Shown: piece after piece, positions 1 through 8,387 of the stretch
Position numbering within the stretch: position 1 is the stretch's first letter
Layout: every line of letters begins with the position of its first letter
NCBI RefSeq assembly: GCF_009192945.1
Contig: NZ_NSET01000008.1
Location: forward strand, 1 to 36,698
Direction of reading: 5' to 3'
Length of the DNA: 36,698 nucleotides
Source of the DNA: Xanthomonas maliensis
Lineage (GTDB): Bacteria > Pseudomonadota > Gammaproteobacteria > Xanthomonadales > Xanthomonadaceae
Made by a program: the position numbers and the translations under genes
Notes under the pieces: model-generated
Seen by the model: only the letters and a program-made list of their open reading frames with translations
What the model was told of the DNA's origin: nothing
The model's database searches: none

Positions 1-3
1 CTT

Positions 4-146
4 AGAGCAGCCAATAAAACGACTGCGCAGCCGCCAGGCGGACGCGGCCGGTGCTCGGAATCCTCATGTACCACGCGTACACTGCGGTTCCTGCGCGCCG
101 TCCGCGCCCACCTGACGGCTTGCTCGCTACGTAGTGTTAGCCGCTG
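4..146. repeat. Dispersed long-palindrome repeat, copy 1
   Basis: This ~143-bp element recurs at 20227-20369 in the same orientation with only about eight differences. Both copies share the outer ends, a GC-rich inner inverted repeat and a central block containing GTAC twice. The terminal repeats of this copy are worn: the left end reads AGAGCAGCCAATAAAACG and the right end CGTAGTGTTAGCCGCT, against a near-perfect pair in copy 2. The right edge abuts the stop codon of the porin gene (147-149), so the repeat is that gene's immediate 3' region and would fold as a large hairpin in its transcript. No transposase is encoded. It is best described as a MITE-like or REP-like non-autonomous repeat. 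Confidence 0.8.
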
Positions 147-1664
147 TTAGTAATGCAGGATCGCGTCGATCATCGCCGTGGCCTGATGGCTCTTGTGCCC
201 GCCGTCATAGGCGGGGAAGTCGTAGGCCCTCTCGTAGCGCAGTTCCGGGCGGATCTCCAGATCCTGCGATACCCAGTGGGTCAGACCGATCGTATGCGAC
301 GAGTAGCGGGTGGCAAAGCCCGTGCGCTGGCCTGCATGATCGTTGAGGACTTCGTTACGAATGGACATCATGTTGTTCGGGTTGAGCTCGATGTTGAGGT
401 AGTTGACCACCGCATCGGCCGAGCTGTGCCCCAGCGGGAAATCCGGTGCCTCTCCCAGTGCATAACCAGGCTGGCCGGTCGGTGCATGCGACTGCGACGG
501 GTCGGTGGCCAGCGCCTGGTTGCGCACGTACAGGTGGTAGGCCTCGGTGAGCATGTGCACGCGCGGGGTGAAGCGATGCCCCCAGGTCAGCACGAACTCC
601 TGCAGATTGTTGTAGGTCTGCGAGGCGTGGTTGTACGACTCCACGCAGGGGTACAGCATGTCGTCATTGCTCTTGGATACCCAGCGCACGCAGGCCTGCG
701 CGCTCAAACGGCTGGTCGCATCCCAGATCGCGCTGTCGTCGCCGCCGTGCACGCCCAGCTGCAGCATCCATTGGTCACTGAGCTTGGTGGTCGTGAGGAT
801 GCCCATATTGGTATAGGCATCGACGGTGTACATCAACGAGTGTGTCACCAGATAGTTGTTCGGCGAGAACTGCGCCTCGATGTCCGGCAGCGACAGATAG
901 CGGCCAGCCATGATCAGCATGCCTTGCGCCACCGAGGGCAGGTACAGATCCACATAGGCGATCATCGGGTCGTTGCCGTAGATCTTGCCGTTCAAGGCGC
1001 TGTTGGGCTGCGGGTGGTGCAGCAACTGGTCGCTGGTGACGCCCTTCATCGTGGTGAAGTGGTAGTCGTAGCCATACAGATCGTCGAAGTGGAAACCCCA
1101 ATCCACGTGATCGGTCTGCACCGTGTCCGGCAGGCGCTGCAGGCGGAACAGGAATTGATCGAACTCGCCGCGGTTGGGACGTGCGGCATAGGACAATGGA
1201 TAGTTGCTGGTCCTGGATGTGCTGGCGTTCAATGACGGATTGATCCAGCCGTACATCTCGATGCGATGGCGCTGCATCCACTGGCCGACGTGCGTGCAGG
1301 CCAGCGACTTTTCCAGCGGGTATTGCGCATTCTCGTCGGGCACGCCGACCGGATAGTCCACACCGCCGAGCTGCCATTCGGCGGACGGGAACGGCGGCGA
1401 GGAAAATGGCGATTCCATGCCGCGCCGGGCCGGTGTCGGAGCATTCGGATCGGCTGGCTGCGCGTTTTCGCGATAGGCCGCGGCCAAGCGCGAGAGAAAA
1501 CCATTGGAACAATCCGCACTGGCGGGCGTGGCCGCGACGGTGGTGCTCTGTTCCGGCGTGTCCGCCGTGGCGACCGACAGCGGAGCCGAAGCATCCGCGG
1601 CAACGGTGTTGCCGGCATAGAGCAGGGCCAGGGACGCGACTAAGGGGCGAATCTTCAGGTGCAT
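147..1664 (-). CDS. Outer-membrane beta-barrel porin, BBP2/OmpL-like
   Basis: A 505-residue predicted outer-membrane channel. From the chosen ATG (1662-1664) the protein opens with a Sec signal peptide: basic MHLKIRP, a hydrophobic stretch to about residue 20, and a likely cleavage after VAA near residue 23. The mature part is rich in alternating aromatic/polar strands, begins its barrel with an EMYGWINPSLN segment near residue 130, and ends in an aromatic residue (ILHY), the usual beta-barrel C-terminus. This pattern fits the 'putative beta-barrel porin-2, OmpL-like' (BBP2) family. Substrate is unknown. The reading frame stays open upstream to 1883, but the upstream part looks non-coding. 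The only good Shine-Dalgarno lies 25 nt from the ATG behind a small hairpin (see 1674-1697). The gene stands alone, divergent from the ABC operon. Confidence 0.8.
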   Translation of the reverse strand: MHLKIRPLVASLALLYAGNTVAADASAPLSVATADTPEQSTTVAATPASADCSNGFLSRLAAAYRENAQPADPNAPTPARRGMESPFSSPPFPSAEWQLGGVDYPVGVPDENAQYPLEKSLACTHVGQWMQRHRIEMYGWINPSLNASTSRTSNYPLSYAARPNRGEFDQFLFRLQRLPDTVQTDHVDWGFHFDDLYGYDYHFTTMKGVTSDQLLHHPQPNSALNGKIYGNDPMIAYVDLYLPSVAQGMLIMAGRYLSLPDIEAQFSPNNYLVTHSLMYTVDAYTNMGILTTTKLSDQWMLQLGVHGGDDSAIWDATSRLSAQACVRWVSKSNDDMLYPCVESYNHASQTYNNLQEFVLTWGHRFTPRVHMLTEAYHLYVRNQALATDPSQSHAPTGQPGYALGEAPDFPLGHSSADAVVNYLNIELNPNNMMSIRNEVLNDHAGQRTGFATRYSSHTIGLTHWVSQDLEIRPELRYERAYDFPAYDGGHKSHQATAMIDAILHY

Positions 1665-1673
1665 CTCAACATC

Positions 1674-1697
1674 GGCTCGTGACGAGCCGTCCTCTTT
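1674..1697 (-). promoter_or_regulatory. Porin leader: ribosome-binding site separated from ATG by a hairpin
   Basis: On the minus strand the leader reads AAAGAGG (1691-1697), then the palindrome GGCTCGTCACGAGCC (1674-1688), then about nine bases to the ATG at 1664. The Shine-Dalgarno is too far for normal spacing, but folding the 15-nt hairpin would bring it to about 10-12 nt. There is no in-frame start codon between the AAAGAGG and the ATG. This supports the ATG and suggests structure-assisted initiation. Confidence 0.45.
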
Positions 1698-2429
1698 GGT
1701 GTGATTGGTAGGAAAACGCACGGGGTGCGCGACCACGTGGACGCAGATCCCGTGCGGCCACGTGGCGAGTGCGGGGGGGGCTAAGCGCTCAGGCCGGGTG
1801 TTAGGAAGCACCCATTGCGTAGGTCGATGCGTAGCGGTCGTCAGCGCTGCACAGTGGCGCCGCGCCGACGGCGAAGTCCGCAATCAATGCATGCATGGCG
1901 AGTGCACCGGGATACGCTGCGTGATCGCGCCAAGCTGATCGCCATGACGCCTTCAAACCCGCATCGCCAGCAGCGACATGCACAGTGATAACCATCGATT
2001 TCATGCCCCTTGCAACAGCGGGCAAAGTATAGAAATCGCCGGATATCTTCGCTGCAAAGCGCACAGCGTTCCGTATAAAGTCTTCGTAAATTCGAGCTGG
2101 GCCGTAGCGTTGTGCATGCTTGGACCGTCGGCGCGTTGTCGAGCAGCGACGCGACCGGCTGCAGCAACCCAGTGCATGGTCGACCATGAGGCCACCAACG
2201 CGGCATGGTGCTCGCATGCGGTGACGTGGCCGCGCTGCCATGTGACGGCAGCCTGCGAGGGTCCGTCAGACGACAAGCGATGCGATGCGCTTTCGATGTC
2301 AACGCAGTGGTCATGATGGCGATCAAAGCGGTGCAGACCCCAGGGATCGCCGTGCAGCGGATCGTCTTGCGGACGCCCCGCACGGCATCGGCAGCACCGC
2401 ATTGCGCCATCGTTCGACGGCCTTGTGTT

Positions 2430-2463
2430 GAAATGTGATAACGTATCGTTTCGTTGACACATT
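2430..2463 (+). promoter_or_regulatory. Zur-like operator upstream of the ABC/TonB operon
   Basis: The 23 bases 2430-2452 start GAAATGTGATA and end TATCGTTTC. Against the gammaproteobacterial Zur consensus as I recall it (GAAATGTTATA, one central base, TATAACATTTC) I count 18 matches of 23. A second dyad overlaps it: AATGTG..AACG at 2432-2443 mirrors CGTT..CACATT at 2452-2463. The site ends 10 nt before the ATPase ATG, so bound repressor would block the promoter or early elongation. No strong -35/-10 pair is visible. The consensus is from memory; Fur or another repressor is possible. Confidence 0.45.
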
Positions 2464-2472
2464 CGCGGTGCC

Positions 2473-3210
2473 ATGCGCTCAGACCTTCCTGTTGCGGCGA
2501 TCGCCATTGCCGATCTCCACGTCGCTTATCGCGGACGGGCGGTGTTGCGGGGCCTGGACCTGCAGGTCGCTGCCGGAAGCGTCTACGCGTTATTGGGCGG
2601 CAACGGTGCCGGCAAGTCGTCGACGCTGTCGGCGTTGCTGGGCTTCGTCCGGCCCGCCGGCGGGCAGTTGCGGGTGGACGGCATCGATCCGGTGAGCGCG
2701 CCGGATGCCGCGCGTGCACGGCTGGCCTATCTGCCGGAGAACGTGGCGCTCTACGAGCACCTGAGCGCGCTGGAGAACGCCGACTATCTGCTGGCATTGG
2801 CCGGGCAGCGCCGCAGCGCCACACAGATCGGCGAGGCCTTCGCCGCTGCGGGCCTGCAGCGCGAGGCCTGGCAGCAGCGCCTGGCGGGGTTCTCCAAAGG
2901 CATGCGGCAGAAGGTGGCGATCGCGGTCGCGACGCTGCGCGAGGTGCCGGTGCTGCTGCTCGACGAACCGACCTCCGGCCTGGATCCGCGCGCGATCGCC
3001 GACTTCAATGCCTTGTTGCGTGGTGTGCGCCAGCGCGGTGCCGCTGTGCTGATGGTGACCCACGACCTGCTGGGGGCGGTGGACGTGGCCGATCGGATCG
3101 GCGTGCTGGAGCAAGGGCGCATCGTCGAGACGATGGCCGCTGGCGACAGCGGCTTCGACGTGCGTGCGCTGCATGCGCGCTTCTCGCACCGGCAAGGCCA
3201 GCCCGCATGA
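2473..3210 (+). CDS. ABC transporter ATP-binding protein
   Basis: A 245-residue cytoplasmic ATPase that would drive the two permeases encoded next. Visible motifs in order: Walker A GGNGAGKSS at about residues 42-50, a Q-loop region reading YLPEN near 87, an ABC signature around FSKGMRQK near 140-147, Walker B LLLDEP at 161-166 followed by the D-loop SGLDP, and the switch histidine in VTHD near 197. This is the layout of ABC-2/NatA-type exporters. The ATG at 2473 is the first in frame after the operator; no strong Shine-Dalgarno precedes it. Its stop overlaps the next start as ATGA (3207-3210), indicating translational coupling. It is the first gene of the ATPase-permease-permease-TonB receptor set. 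Confidence 0.93.
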   Translation: MRSDLPVAAIAIADLHVAYRGRAVLRGLDLQVAAGSVYALLGGNGAGKSSTLSALLGFVRPAGGQLRVDGIDPVSAPDAARARLAYLPENVALYEHLSALENADYLLALAGQRRSATQIGEAFAAAGLQREAWQQRLAGFSKGMRQKVAIAVATLREVPVLLLDEPTSGLDPRAIADFNALLRGVRQRGAAVLMVTHDLLGAVDVADRIGVLEQGRIVETMAAGDSGFDVRALHARFSHRQGQPA

Positions 3211-4643
3211 GGGCAGTGCTGTTGCTGGCCCGCGAAGAGCTGCGCTTCATGGCGCGCAACCGCTCGGCTGCCATCGGTCTGTCGCTGCTGGTGGTGCTGA
3301 CCTTGGTGGCCGCATTGACGGCGGCCCAACATCAGCGAAAGATCGCCGACGACCGCGCGCGCCAGCAGCAGGCCGCGCAGCAGGCCTTCCAGGCGCAGCC
3401 GGATCGGCATCCACATCGCGTGGTGCATTACGGCCAGTTCATCTATCGCCCGCTGCCGGCGCTGGCGGCGTTCGATGCCGGCGTGGATGCGTTCACCGGC
3501 AACAGCATGTTTCTCGAAGGCCATCGGCAGAACACCGCCAACTTCGGCGATGTCAGGCAGAGTTCGTTGTTGGTGCGCTTCGGCCAGCTCACGCCCGCCT
3601 TTGTGCTGCAGGTGCTGGCGCCACTGATGCTGGTGTTCCTGGGCTATGCAGCGGTGGCGCGCGAGCGCGAACGCGGCACCTTGCGCGTGCTCCTGTTGCA
3701 GGGCGTGGCGCGCTGGCAGCTGTTGAGCGGCAAGTTGCTGGCGTTGGCGGTGGTGGCAACGATCTGCCTGCTGCCGGCATTGGTCGGGCTGCTGCCGGTT
3801 GCCGTGTTGCCGGGGCAGGCGCCTCTGGTGGCGTTGCTGGTCTTGGCGTACGGCGGCTACCTGCTGGTGTGGTGCGGTCTGATCCTGGCGGTGTCGGCGG
3901 CGTGCCGACGCGGTCGCGATGCGCTGTTGATCGCGCTGGCGGTGTGGACGACCTTGGCAGTGCTGGTGCCGCGCGTGGCGCCGGACGTGGCCAGCGCAGC
4001 CGATCGCTTGCCGACGCGACTGGAAACCGACGTCGCCATCCAGCGCGATCTGCGCCGGCTGGGCGACAGCCACAATCCCGACGATCCGCATTTTGCCCAG
4101 TTCAAGCAGCAGGTGCTGCAGCGCTATGGGGTCCAGCGAATCGAAGACCTGCCGGTCAATTACAAAGGGCTGCTGGCGCTGGAAGGCGAACGCCTGACGT
4201 CGAGCCTGTTCGAGCGCTACGCCGCGCGCGATGCCGGGATCCAGGATGCGCAGAACCGCTGGGTGCGGCTGTTCGCGATGCTCAGCCCGACCGTCGCCTT
4301 GCGACAACTGTCGATGACCCTGGCCGAAACCGACCTGCGGGCGCATCTGCGCTTTCTGGCCCAGGCCGAGCACTACCGCTACACCCTGGTGCAGCAACTC
4401 AATCAGTTGCAGGCCGATGCGGTGAGTCTGGCCGACGACAGTGCACAGGATGCCGGTGCCGACCGACGCAAGCGCATCTCGGCCACGCATTGGCAGCAGA
4501 TGCCGGTGTTCGCCTTTCAGGCGCCGGACGTGGCCGAGGTGCTGCGTGGCAGTCGTGCGACCGCCGCATGGCTGACGCTCTGGCTAGTGTTGGCCGCCAG
4601 CGGGCTGCTCGTGGCCGGGCGGCGTCTGGGAGCCGGGCGATGA
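3207..4643 (+). CDS. ABC transporter permease, DUF3526-type, first of pair
   Basis: A 478-residue inner-membrane permease. It begins MRAVLLLAREELRF followed by an N-terminal membrane helix (about residues 22-42), a large extracytoplasmic segment, a block of closely packed helices in the middle (roughly residues 130-260), another soluble stretch, and a last helix just before the C-terminus ending in RRLGAGR. This architecture, with two large periplasmic parts and a lone N-terminal helix, is typical of the DUF3526/ABC-2 group often annotated as 'multi-copper enzyme maturation' permeases; the substrate of these is not established. It overlaps the ATPase stop by 4 bp and the second permease start by 4 bp (ATGA at 4640-4643), so the three form one coupled unit. 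Confidence 0.87.
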   Translation: MRAVLLLAREELRFMARNRSAAIGLSLLVVLTLVAALTAAQHQRKIADDRARQQQAAQQAFQAQPDRHPHRVVHYGQFIYRPLPALAAFDAGVDAFTGNSMFLEGHRQNTANFGDVRQSSLLVRFGQLTPAFVLQVLAPLMLVFLGYAAVARERERGTLRVLLLQGVARWQLLSGKLLALAVVATICLLPALVGLLPVAVLPGQAPLVALLVLAYGGYLLVWCGLILAVSAACRRGRDALLIALAVWTTLAVLVPRVAPDVASAADRLPTRLETDVAIQRDLRRLGDSHNPDDPHFAQFKQQVLQRYGVQRIEDLPVNYKGLLALEGERLTSSLFERYAARDAGIQDAQNRWVRLFAMLSPTVALRQLSMTLAETDLRAHLRFLAQAEHYRYTLVQQLNQLQADAVSLADDSAQDAGADRRKRISATHWQQMPVFAFQAPDVAEVLRGSRATAAWLTLWLVLAASGLLVAGRRLGAGR

Positions 4644-5908
4644 GCGCGCTTTGGAAGTACGAGTGGCTGCTGCTGTTGCGCGCACGCGCCAGCGTCGCCG
4701 GGCTGGCACTGCTGATGCTGCTGACCGTGTGCAGCCTGCTGTCCGGCCAGCATTTCATCGAGGTGCAACGGCACAACATCGCCCAGCTGCCTGCATTGCA
4801 GGACGAGGACATCGCCGCGATACGCGCTTATGTTGCCCGCAGTAACGACGCCGGCACGGCGGCGTACTACAGCTTCTATCCGACCTGGGATCCGCCCGCG
4901 CCGCTGGCGTTCGCTGCGATCGGCATGCGCGATGTGGCGCCGTACATCCTGCGGGTGCGGGCCTTGGGACTGCAGGCGCAGATCCATGACGGCGATAGCT
5001 ATAACCCGGAGCTGGCGCTGGCGGGGCGCTTCGACTACGCCTTCGTGCTGGTGTTCCTGCTGCCGCTGTTCGTCATCGCGGTGTTGTTCGATCTGCAGTC
5101 GGGCGAGCGCGAGGCCGGCCGCGCGCGCATGCTCGCGGCGTTGCCAGGCCACAGCCGCGGATTGTTGCTGCGGCGCGCGGTGGTGCGCGTGCTGGCGCTG
5201 TGGCTGTGCGTGGCGCTGCCCTTCGTGCTGGTGGCGCTGTGGAACCCGGTGCCGTGGTGGCAAACACTGGCGGTCGTGGCGTTGGCCGCTGGCTACCTGG
5301 TGTTCTGGGCGGTGTTGGCGCTGCTGGTGGGCCGCCTGCCGTGGCGGCCGGCCGCGCATGCGATCGGCTTGGCCAGTTGCTGGGTATTGCTGGCCCTGGT
5401 GGCGCCGGCGCTGGCGCACGTGGCGATCAACCAGGCGGTGCCGGTCAACCAGGGCGGCGAGATCGCCCGCCTGCAACGCGAGGCGGTCAACCGGGCCTGG
5501 GACATCCCGCGGCAGGCGACGATGGATGCGTTCTACGCACGCTATCGGCAATGGGCCGGCTCCGCACCGCTGACCGACGCGTTCCATTACAAGTGGTACT
5601 TCGCCTTTCACGACAACGGCGACCACGCGGTGGCAGCACAGGTTGCCGCCTATCGGCGAGGATTGCAGCGTCGCGAGGCGCTGGCCCGGCGCTTGGCGGC
5701 GGTGTTGCCCCCGGTGGCGATGCAGGCGGCGCTGACGCGTCTGGCCAGGACCGATCTGCAGGCGCAGCTGGCCTACCAGGATCGCATCCACGCCTATCAC
5801 GCAGCGCTGCGCGGCTTCTATTACGGCTATCTGTTCCGCGATCGCCCTTTCACCGCCGATGACTTTGCCCGCGTGCCCCGTTACGATCCGCAACCTGTCG
5901 ACGACTAG
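4640..5908 (+). CDS. ABC transporter permease, DUF3526-type, second of pair
   Basis: A 422-residue inner-membrane protein, paralogous in layout to the preceding permease: N-terminal MSALWKYEWLLLLRARASV, a first helix near residues 15-33, a periplasmic domain of about 100 residues, then five or so helices between about 135 and 265, and a hydrophilic C-terminal part. Unlike its partner it lacks a clear terminal helix and ends in a soluble PRYDPQPVDD tail. The pair likely forms a heterodimeric channel with the ATPase. About 290 bp follow before the TonB receptor; they contain a small dyad (CCTGTC at 5920-5925 with GACAGG at 5931-5936) but no T-run, so co-transcription with the receptor is plausible, not shown. 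Confidence 0.85.
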   Translation: MSALWKYEWLLLLRARASVAGLALLMLLTVCSLLSGQHFIEVQRHNIAQLPALQDEDIAAIRAYVARSNDAGTAAYYSFYPTWDPPAPLAFAAIGMRDVAPYILRVRALGLQAQIHDGDSYNPELALAGRFDYAFVLVFLLPLFVIAVLFDLQSGEREAGRARMLAALPGHSRGLLLRRAVVRVLALWLCVALPFVLVALWNPVPWWQTLAVVALAAGYLVFWAVLALLVGRLPWRPAAHAIGLASCWVLLALVAPALAHVAINQAVPVNQGGEIARLQREAVNRAWDIPRQATMDAFYARYRQWAGSAPLTDAFHYKWYFAFHDNGDHAVAAQVAAYRRGLQRREALARRLAAVLPPVAMQAALTRLARTDLQAQLAYQDRIHAYHAALRGFYYGYLFRDRPFTADDFARVPRYDPQPVDD

Positions 5909-6199
5909 CGCAATGCACGCCTGTCGGCTTGACAGGGGGCGGCCCGGCATCGGCGGGGACCTGGACAGCCACCGTCGACCCGACGGCCGGGTGTCGCATA
6001 GGCGCCGACTGCATGGCTGATGCGGTGATTGCATGCAGCCAGGCGTCACGGCGTTTGGATGGGCAGGGGATGCGCGCAGTCGCCGACCGCCGTGCATCTG
6101 GCGATCACGCCACCCGTAACGCGTTGTCGTCGTACCCGCTGGTCTATCCACCCCGTCATCCCGCGCCATCGTAGTGCGCGGCCCCAGGAGTCTTTCCGC

Positions 6200-8338
6200 A
6201 TGACCGCGTCGTTGCTTCGCCCCCGCCTGCCGGGCGCGTTCTCCCTGTTCGCTGCCTTGTTCGCCGTCTCCACGCCGGCGGCGGCCGACGCGCTGCAGGC
6301 GCGCGACCTGGATACCGTGCAGGTGCGCAGCCAGCAGGTGCCGTACCGGGCGCTGACGATCACTGGCGCGACCAAGACCGAGGCGCCGTTGCGCGACCTG
6401 CCGATCAGCGCGCGGGTCCTGGATCACCGCCTGCTGGAGGATGCCGGCGTCACCGATCTGGCCGGTGCACTGCAACTGGCCAGCGGGATCACCAAGGCCA
6501 ACAACTTCGGCGGCCTGTGGGACAGCTATTCGATCCGCGGCTTCACCGGCGATCCCAACTTCAGTGCGGACTACATGGTCAATGGCTTCAACGCCAGCCG
6601 CGGCTACAACGGTTTGCGCGATGCCGCCGATACACAGAGCGTGGAGGTGATCAAGGGGCCGGCGTCGGCCCTGTACGGGCGCGGCGAGCCCGGTGGTGCG
6701 GTCAACATCGTCACCAAGAAGCCGCTGTTCCAGCCGCAGCACAGCCTGGATCTGTCGGGCGGGCGGTTCGACAGCTATCGCGCGGCGTTGGACACCACCG
6801 GCCCGCTGAGCGAGGACCTGGCCTATCGGCTCAACCTGATGGGCAAGGACCAGCACAGCTTCCGCGACACCGTCCAGACCCATCACACCTTGCTGGCGCC
6901 GTCGCTGCTGTGGATGCCCAACGCCGAGACCACCGTGTCCTACGAGCTGGAAGCCTTGCGCATCCACACCCCGCTCGATCGCGGCGTCACCGCCATCGAT
7001 GGCGATGCCAATCGCCTGCCGGCCTCACGCTTCCTCGGCGAGCCCGGCGACGGCGACATCGCGCTGCGTTCCACCGGACACCAGCTGTTCGTGGTGCATG
7101 GCCTGGGCGAGCGTTGGTCGTTGCAGGGCGGGGCCAGCTACCGCGACAGCGGTATCCGTGGTTTCTCGACCGAGCCCTGGTCGTTGCTATCCGATGGCCG
7201 CACGCTGCGGCGCGAGCGCCGCTATCGCGATTACCAGGGACGCGACCTCGCTGCCCGTGCCGAGCTCTTGGGCAACGTGCAGACCGGCACGCTGCTGCAC
7301 CGGCTGTTGTTCGGCGTGGACGGCAACCGCTTCGACGATCGCCGCTTTCAGCAACGCGCGCGTTCGGCCAGCACGCCATACAGCCTCGACGTGCTGGCGC
7401 CGCGCTACGGCGTGGCGCGTCCGGGCACCTTGGCGACCATCACCGACACCGATCAGCTGCAGCAGGTGTGGGGCATCTATGCCCAGGACCAGATCGATCT
7501 GAGCCAGCGGTGGAAGGCCTTGCTCGGCGTGCGCTACGACCACTATCGCCAGCAGCTCGACGATCAATTGCACGGCGGTGCGCAGCAACTGAGCGATGGC
7601 GTGTTCAGTCCGCGTGCGGGCGTGGTATTCGAACCGACCGCCGCGGTGTCGTTGTATGCCAGCGCGGCGGCCGGTTTCCGCCCCAACAGCGGCATCGGGG
7701 CGAACGGACGTCAGTTCGCGCCGGAACGCAGCCGTTCGCTGGAGACCGGGATGAAGTATGCGCAGCCCGACGAAGGCCTGGAGGCCACGCTGGCGGCGTT
7801 CCGCATCGACAAGAAAAACGTGCTGGCGCTGGATCCGGCCGATCCGGCCTTCTCGCTGCCGGTGGGTGAGATGCGCAGCCAGGGCGTGGAACTGGACGTG
7901 CTGGGACGTCTGACCCCGCGGCTGGCCACCTCGGTGGGCCTGGCGTATACCGACGCAGACGTGACCCGCAGCTCCACCGCCGCGGCGGGCACGGGGCTGG
8001 CGCAGGGCCGGCGCTTTCCCAATGTGGCGCGCCTGTCCGGCAATGCCTTCGTCAATTACGAACAGCCCTTGAGCGGCAGCCGCAGCGCCGCGCTCGGGCT
8101 GGGCGTGATGCACACCGGGCCACGTTTGGGATCGGTCGATACCAACACCGGCTTCGTGCTGCCGGGCTATACGGTCTGGCGCATGGTCGGCCATTACGAC
8201 CTGAGCGAGCGGCTGCGCCTGTATGGCCAAGTGGAGAACCTGACCGATCGCCGTTACGCCGCGTTCTCCTACAGCGAACAGTGGGTCTATCCCGGCACGC
8301 CGCGCAGTTGGACGCTGGGGGTGCGGCTGCGCTTCTAA
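6200..8338 (+). CDS. TonB-dependent receptor, siderophore/metallophore class
   Basis: A 712-residue outer-membrane transporter that imports a bound ligand using TonB energy. The ATG at 6200 is preceded by CCAGGAG (6184-6190). Residues 1-29 form a signal peptide ending TPAAA. A TonB-box-like DLDTVQV follows at about 36-42, then the plug domain (about 60-170) with the conserved stretches VIKGPASALYGRGEPGG and VNIVTKKP, then a 22-strand-type barrel ending in the canonical terminal phenylalanine (GVRLRF). The plug sequence fits the TonB-dependent siderophore receptor subfamily (FhuA/FpvA type without a signalling extension). The upstream ABC genes and Zur-like site suggest zinc or a zinc-binding metallophore rather than iron, but ligand identity cannot be read from sequence alone. 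Confidence 0.93.
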   Translation: MTASLLRPRLPGAFSLFAALFAVSTPAAADALQARDLDTVQVRSQQVPYRALTITGATKTEAPLRDLPISARVLDHRLLEDAGVTDLAGALQLASGITKANNFGGLWDSYSIRGFTGDPNFSADYMVNGFNASRGYNGLRDAADTQSVEVIKGPASALYGRGEPGGAVNIVTKKPLFQPQHSLDLSGGRFDSYRAALDTTGPLSEDLAYRLNLMGKDQHSFRDTVQTHHTLLAPSLLWMPNAETTVSYELEALRIHTPLDRGVTAIDGDANRLPASRFLGEPGDGDIALRSTGHQLFVVHGLGERWSLQGGASYRDSGIRGFSTEPWSLLSDGRTLRRERRYRDYQGRDLAARAELLGNVQTGTLLHRLLFGVDGNRFDDRRFQQRARSASTPYSLDVLAPRYGVARPGTLATITDTDQLQQVWGIYAQDQIDLSQRWKALLGVRYDHYRQQLDDQLHGGAQQLSDGVFSPRAGVVFEPTAAVSLYASAAAGFRPNSGIGANGRQFAPERSRSLETGMKYAQPDEGLEATLAAFRIDKKNVLALDPADPAFSLPVGEMRSQGVELDVLGRLTPRLATSVGLAYTDADVTRSSTAAAGTGLAQGRRFPNVARLSGNAFVNYEQPLSGSRSAALGLGVMHTGPRLGSVDTNTGFVLPGYTVWRMVGHYDLSERLRLYGQVENLTDRRYAAFSYSEQWVYPGTPRSWTLGVRLRF

Positions 8339-8387
8339 GCGGATGCTGGCGCCGGCAGCGGGCTGCCCGTGCGCTGGCCAGCTGCGC

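Larger units (their letters stand above)
1665..2472. other. Intergenic region between porin and ABC operon
   Basis: About 800 bp separate the divergent porin and ABC genes. No translation in either direction resembles a known protein, and the open frames here have no ribosome-binding site. It holds the porin leader (1665-1700), a run of eight G at 1773-1780, and a Zur-like operator next to the ABC start. The middle (1800-2420) shows nothing I recognise; it may be a decayed gene or a long regulatory region. Confidence 0.5.

Noticed and set aside
1801..2507. Minus-strand frames in the porin-ABC gap
   Set aside because: No ribosome sites, high Cys/Arg/His, no recognisable motif; not supported as genes.
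8354..8367. Hairpin GGCAGC/GCTGCC between the TonB receptor and DUF2894 genes as terminator
   Set aside because: Six-base stem with a two-base loop and no T-run; too weak to call.
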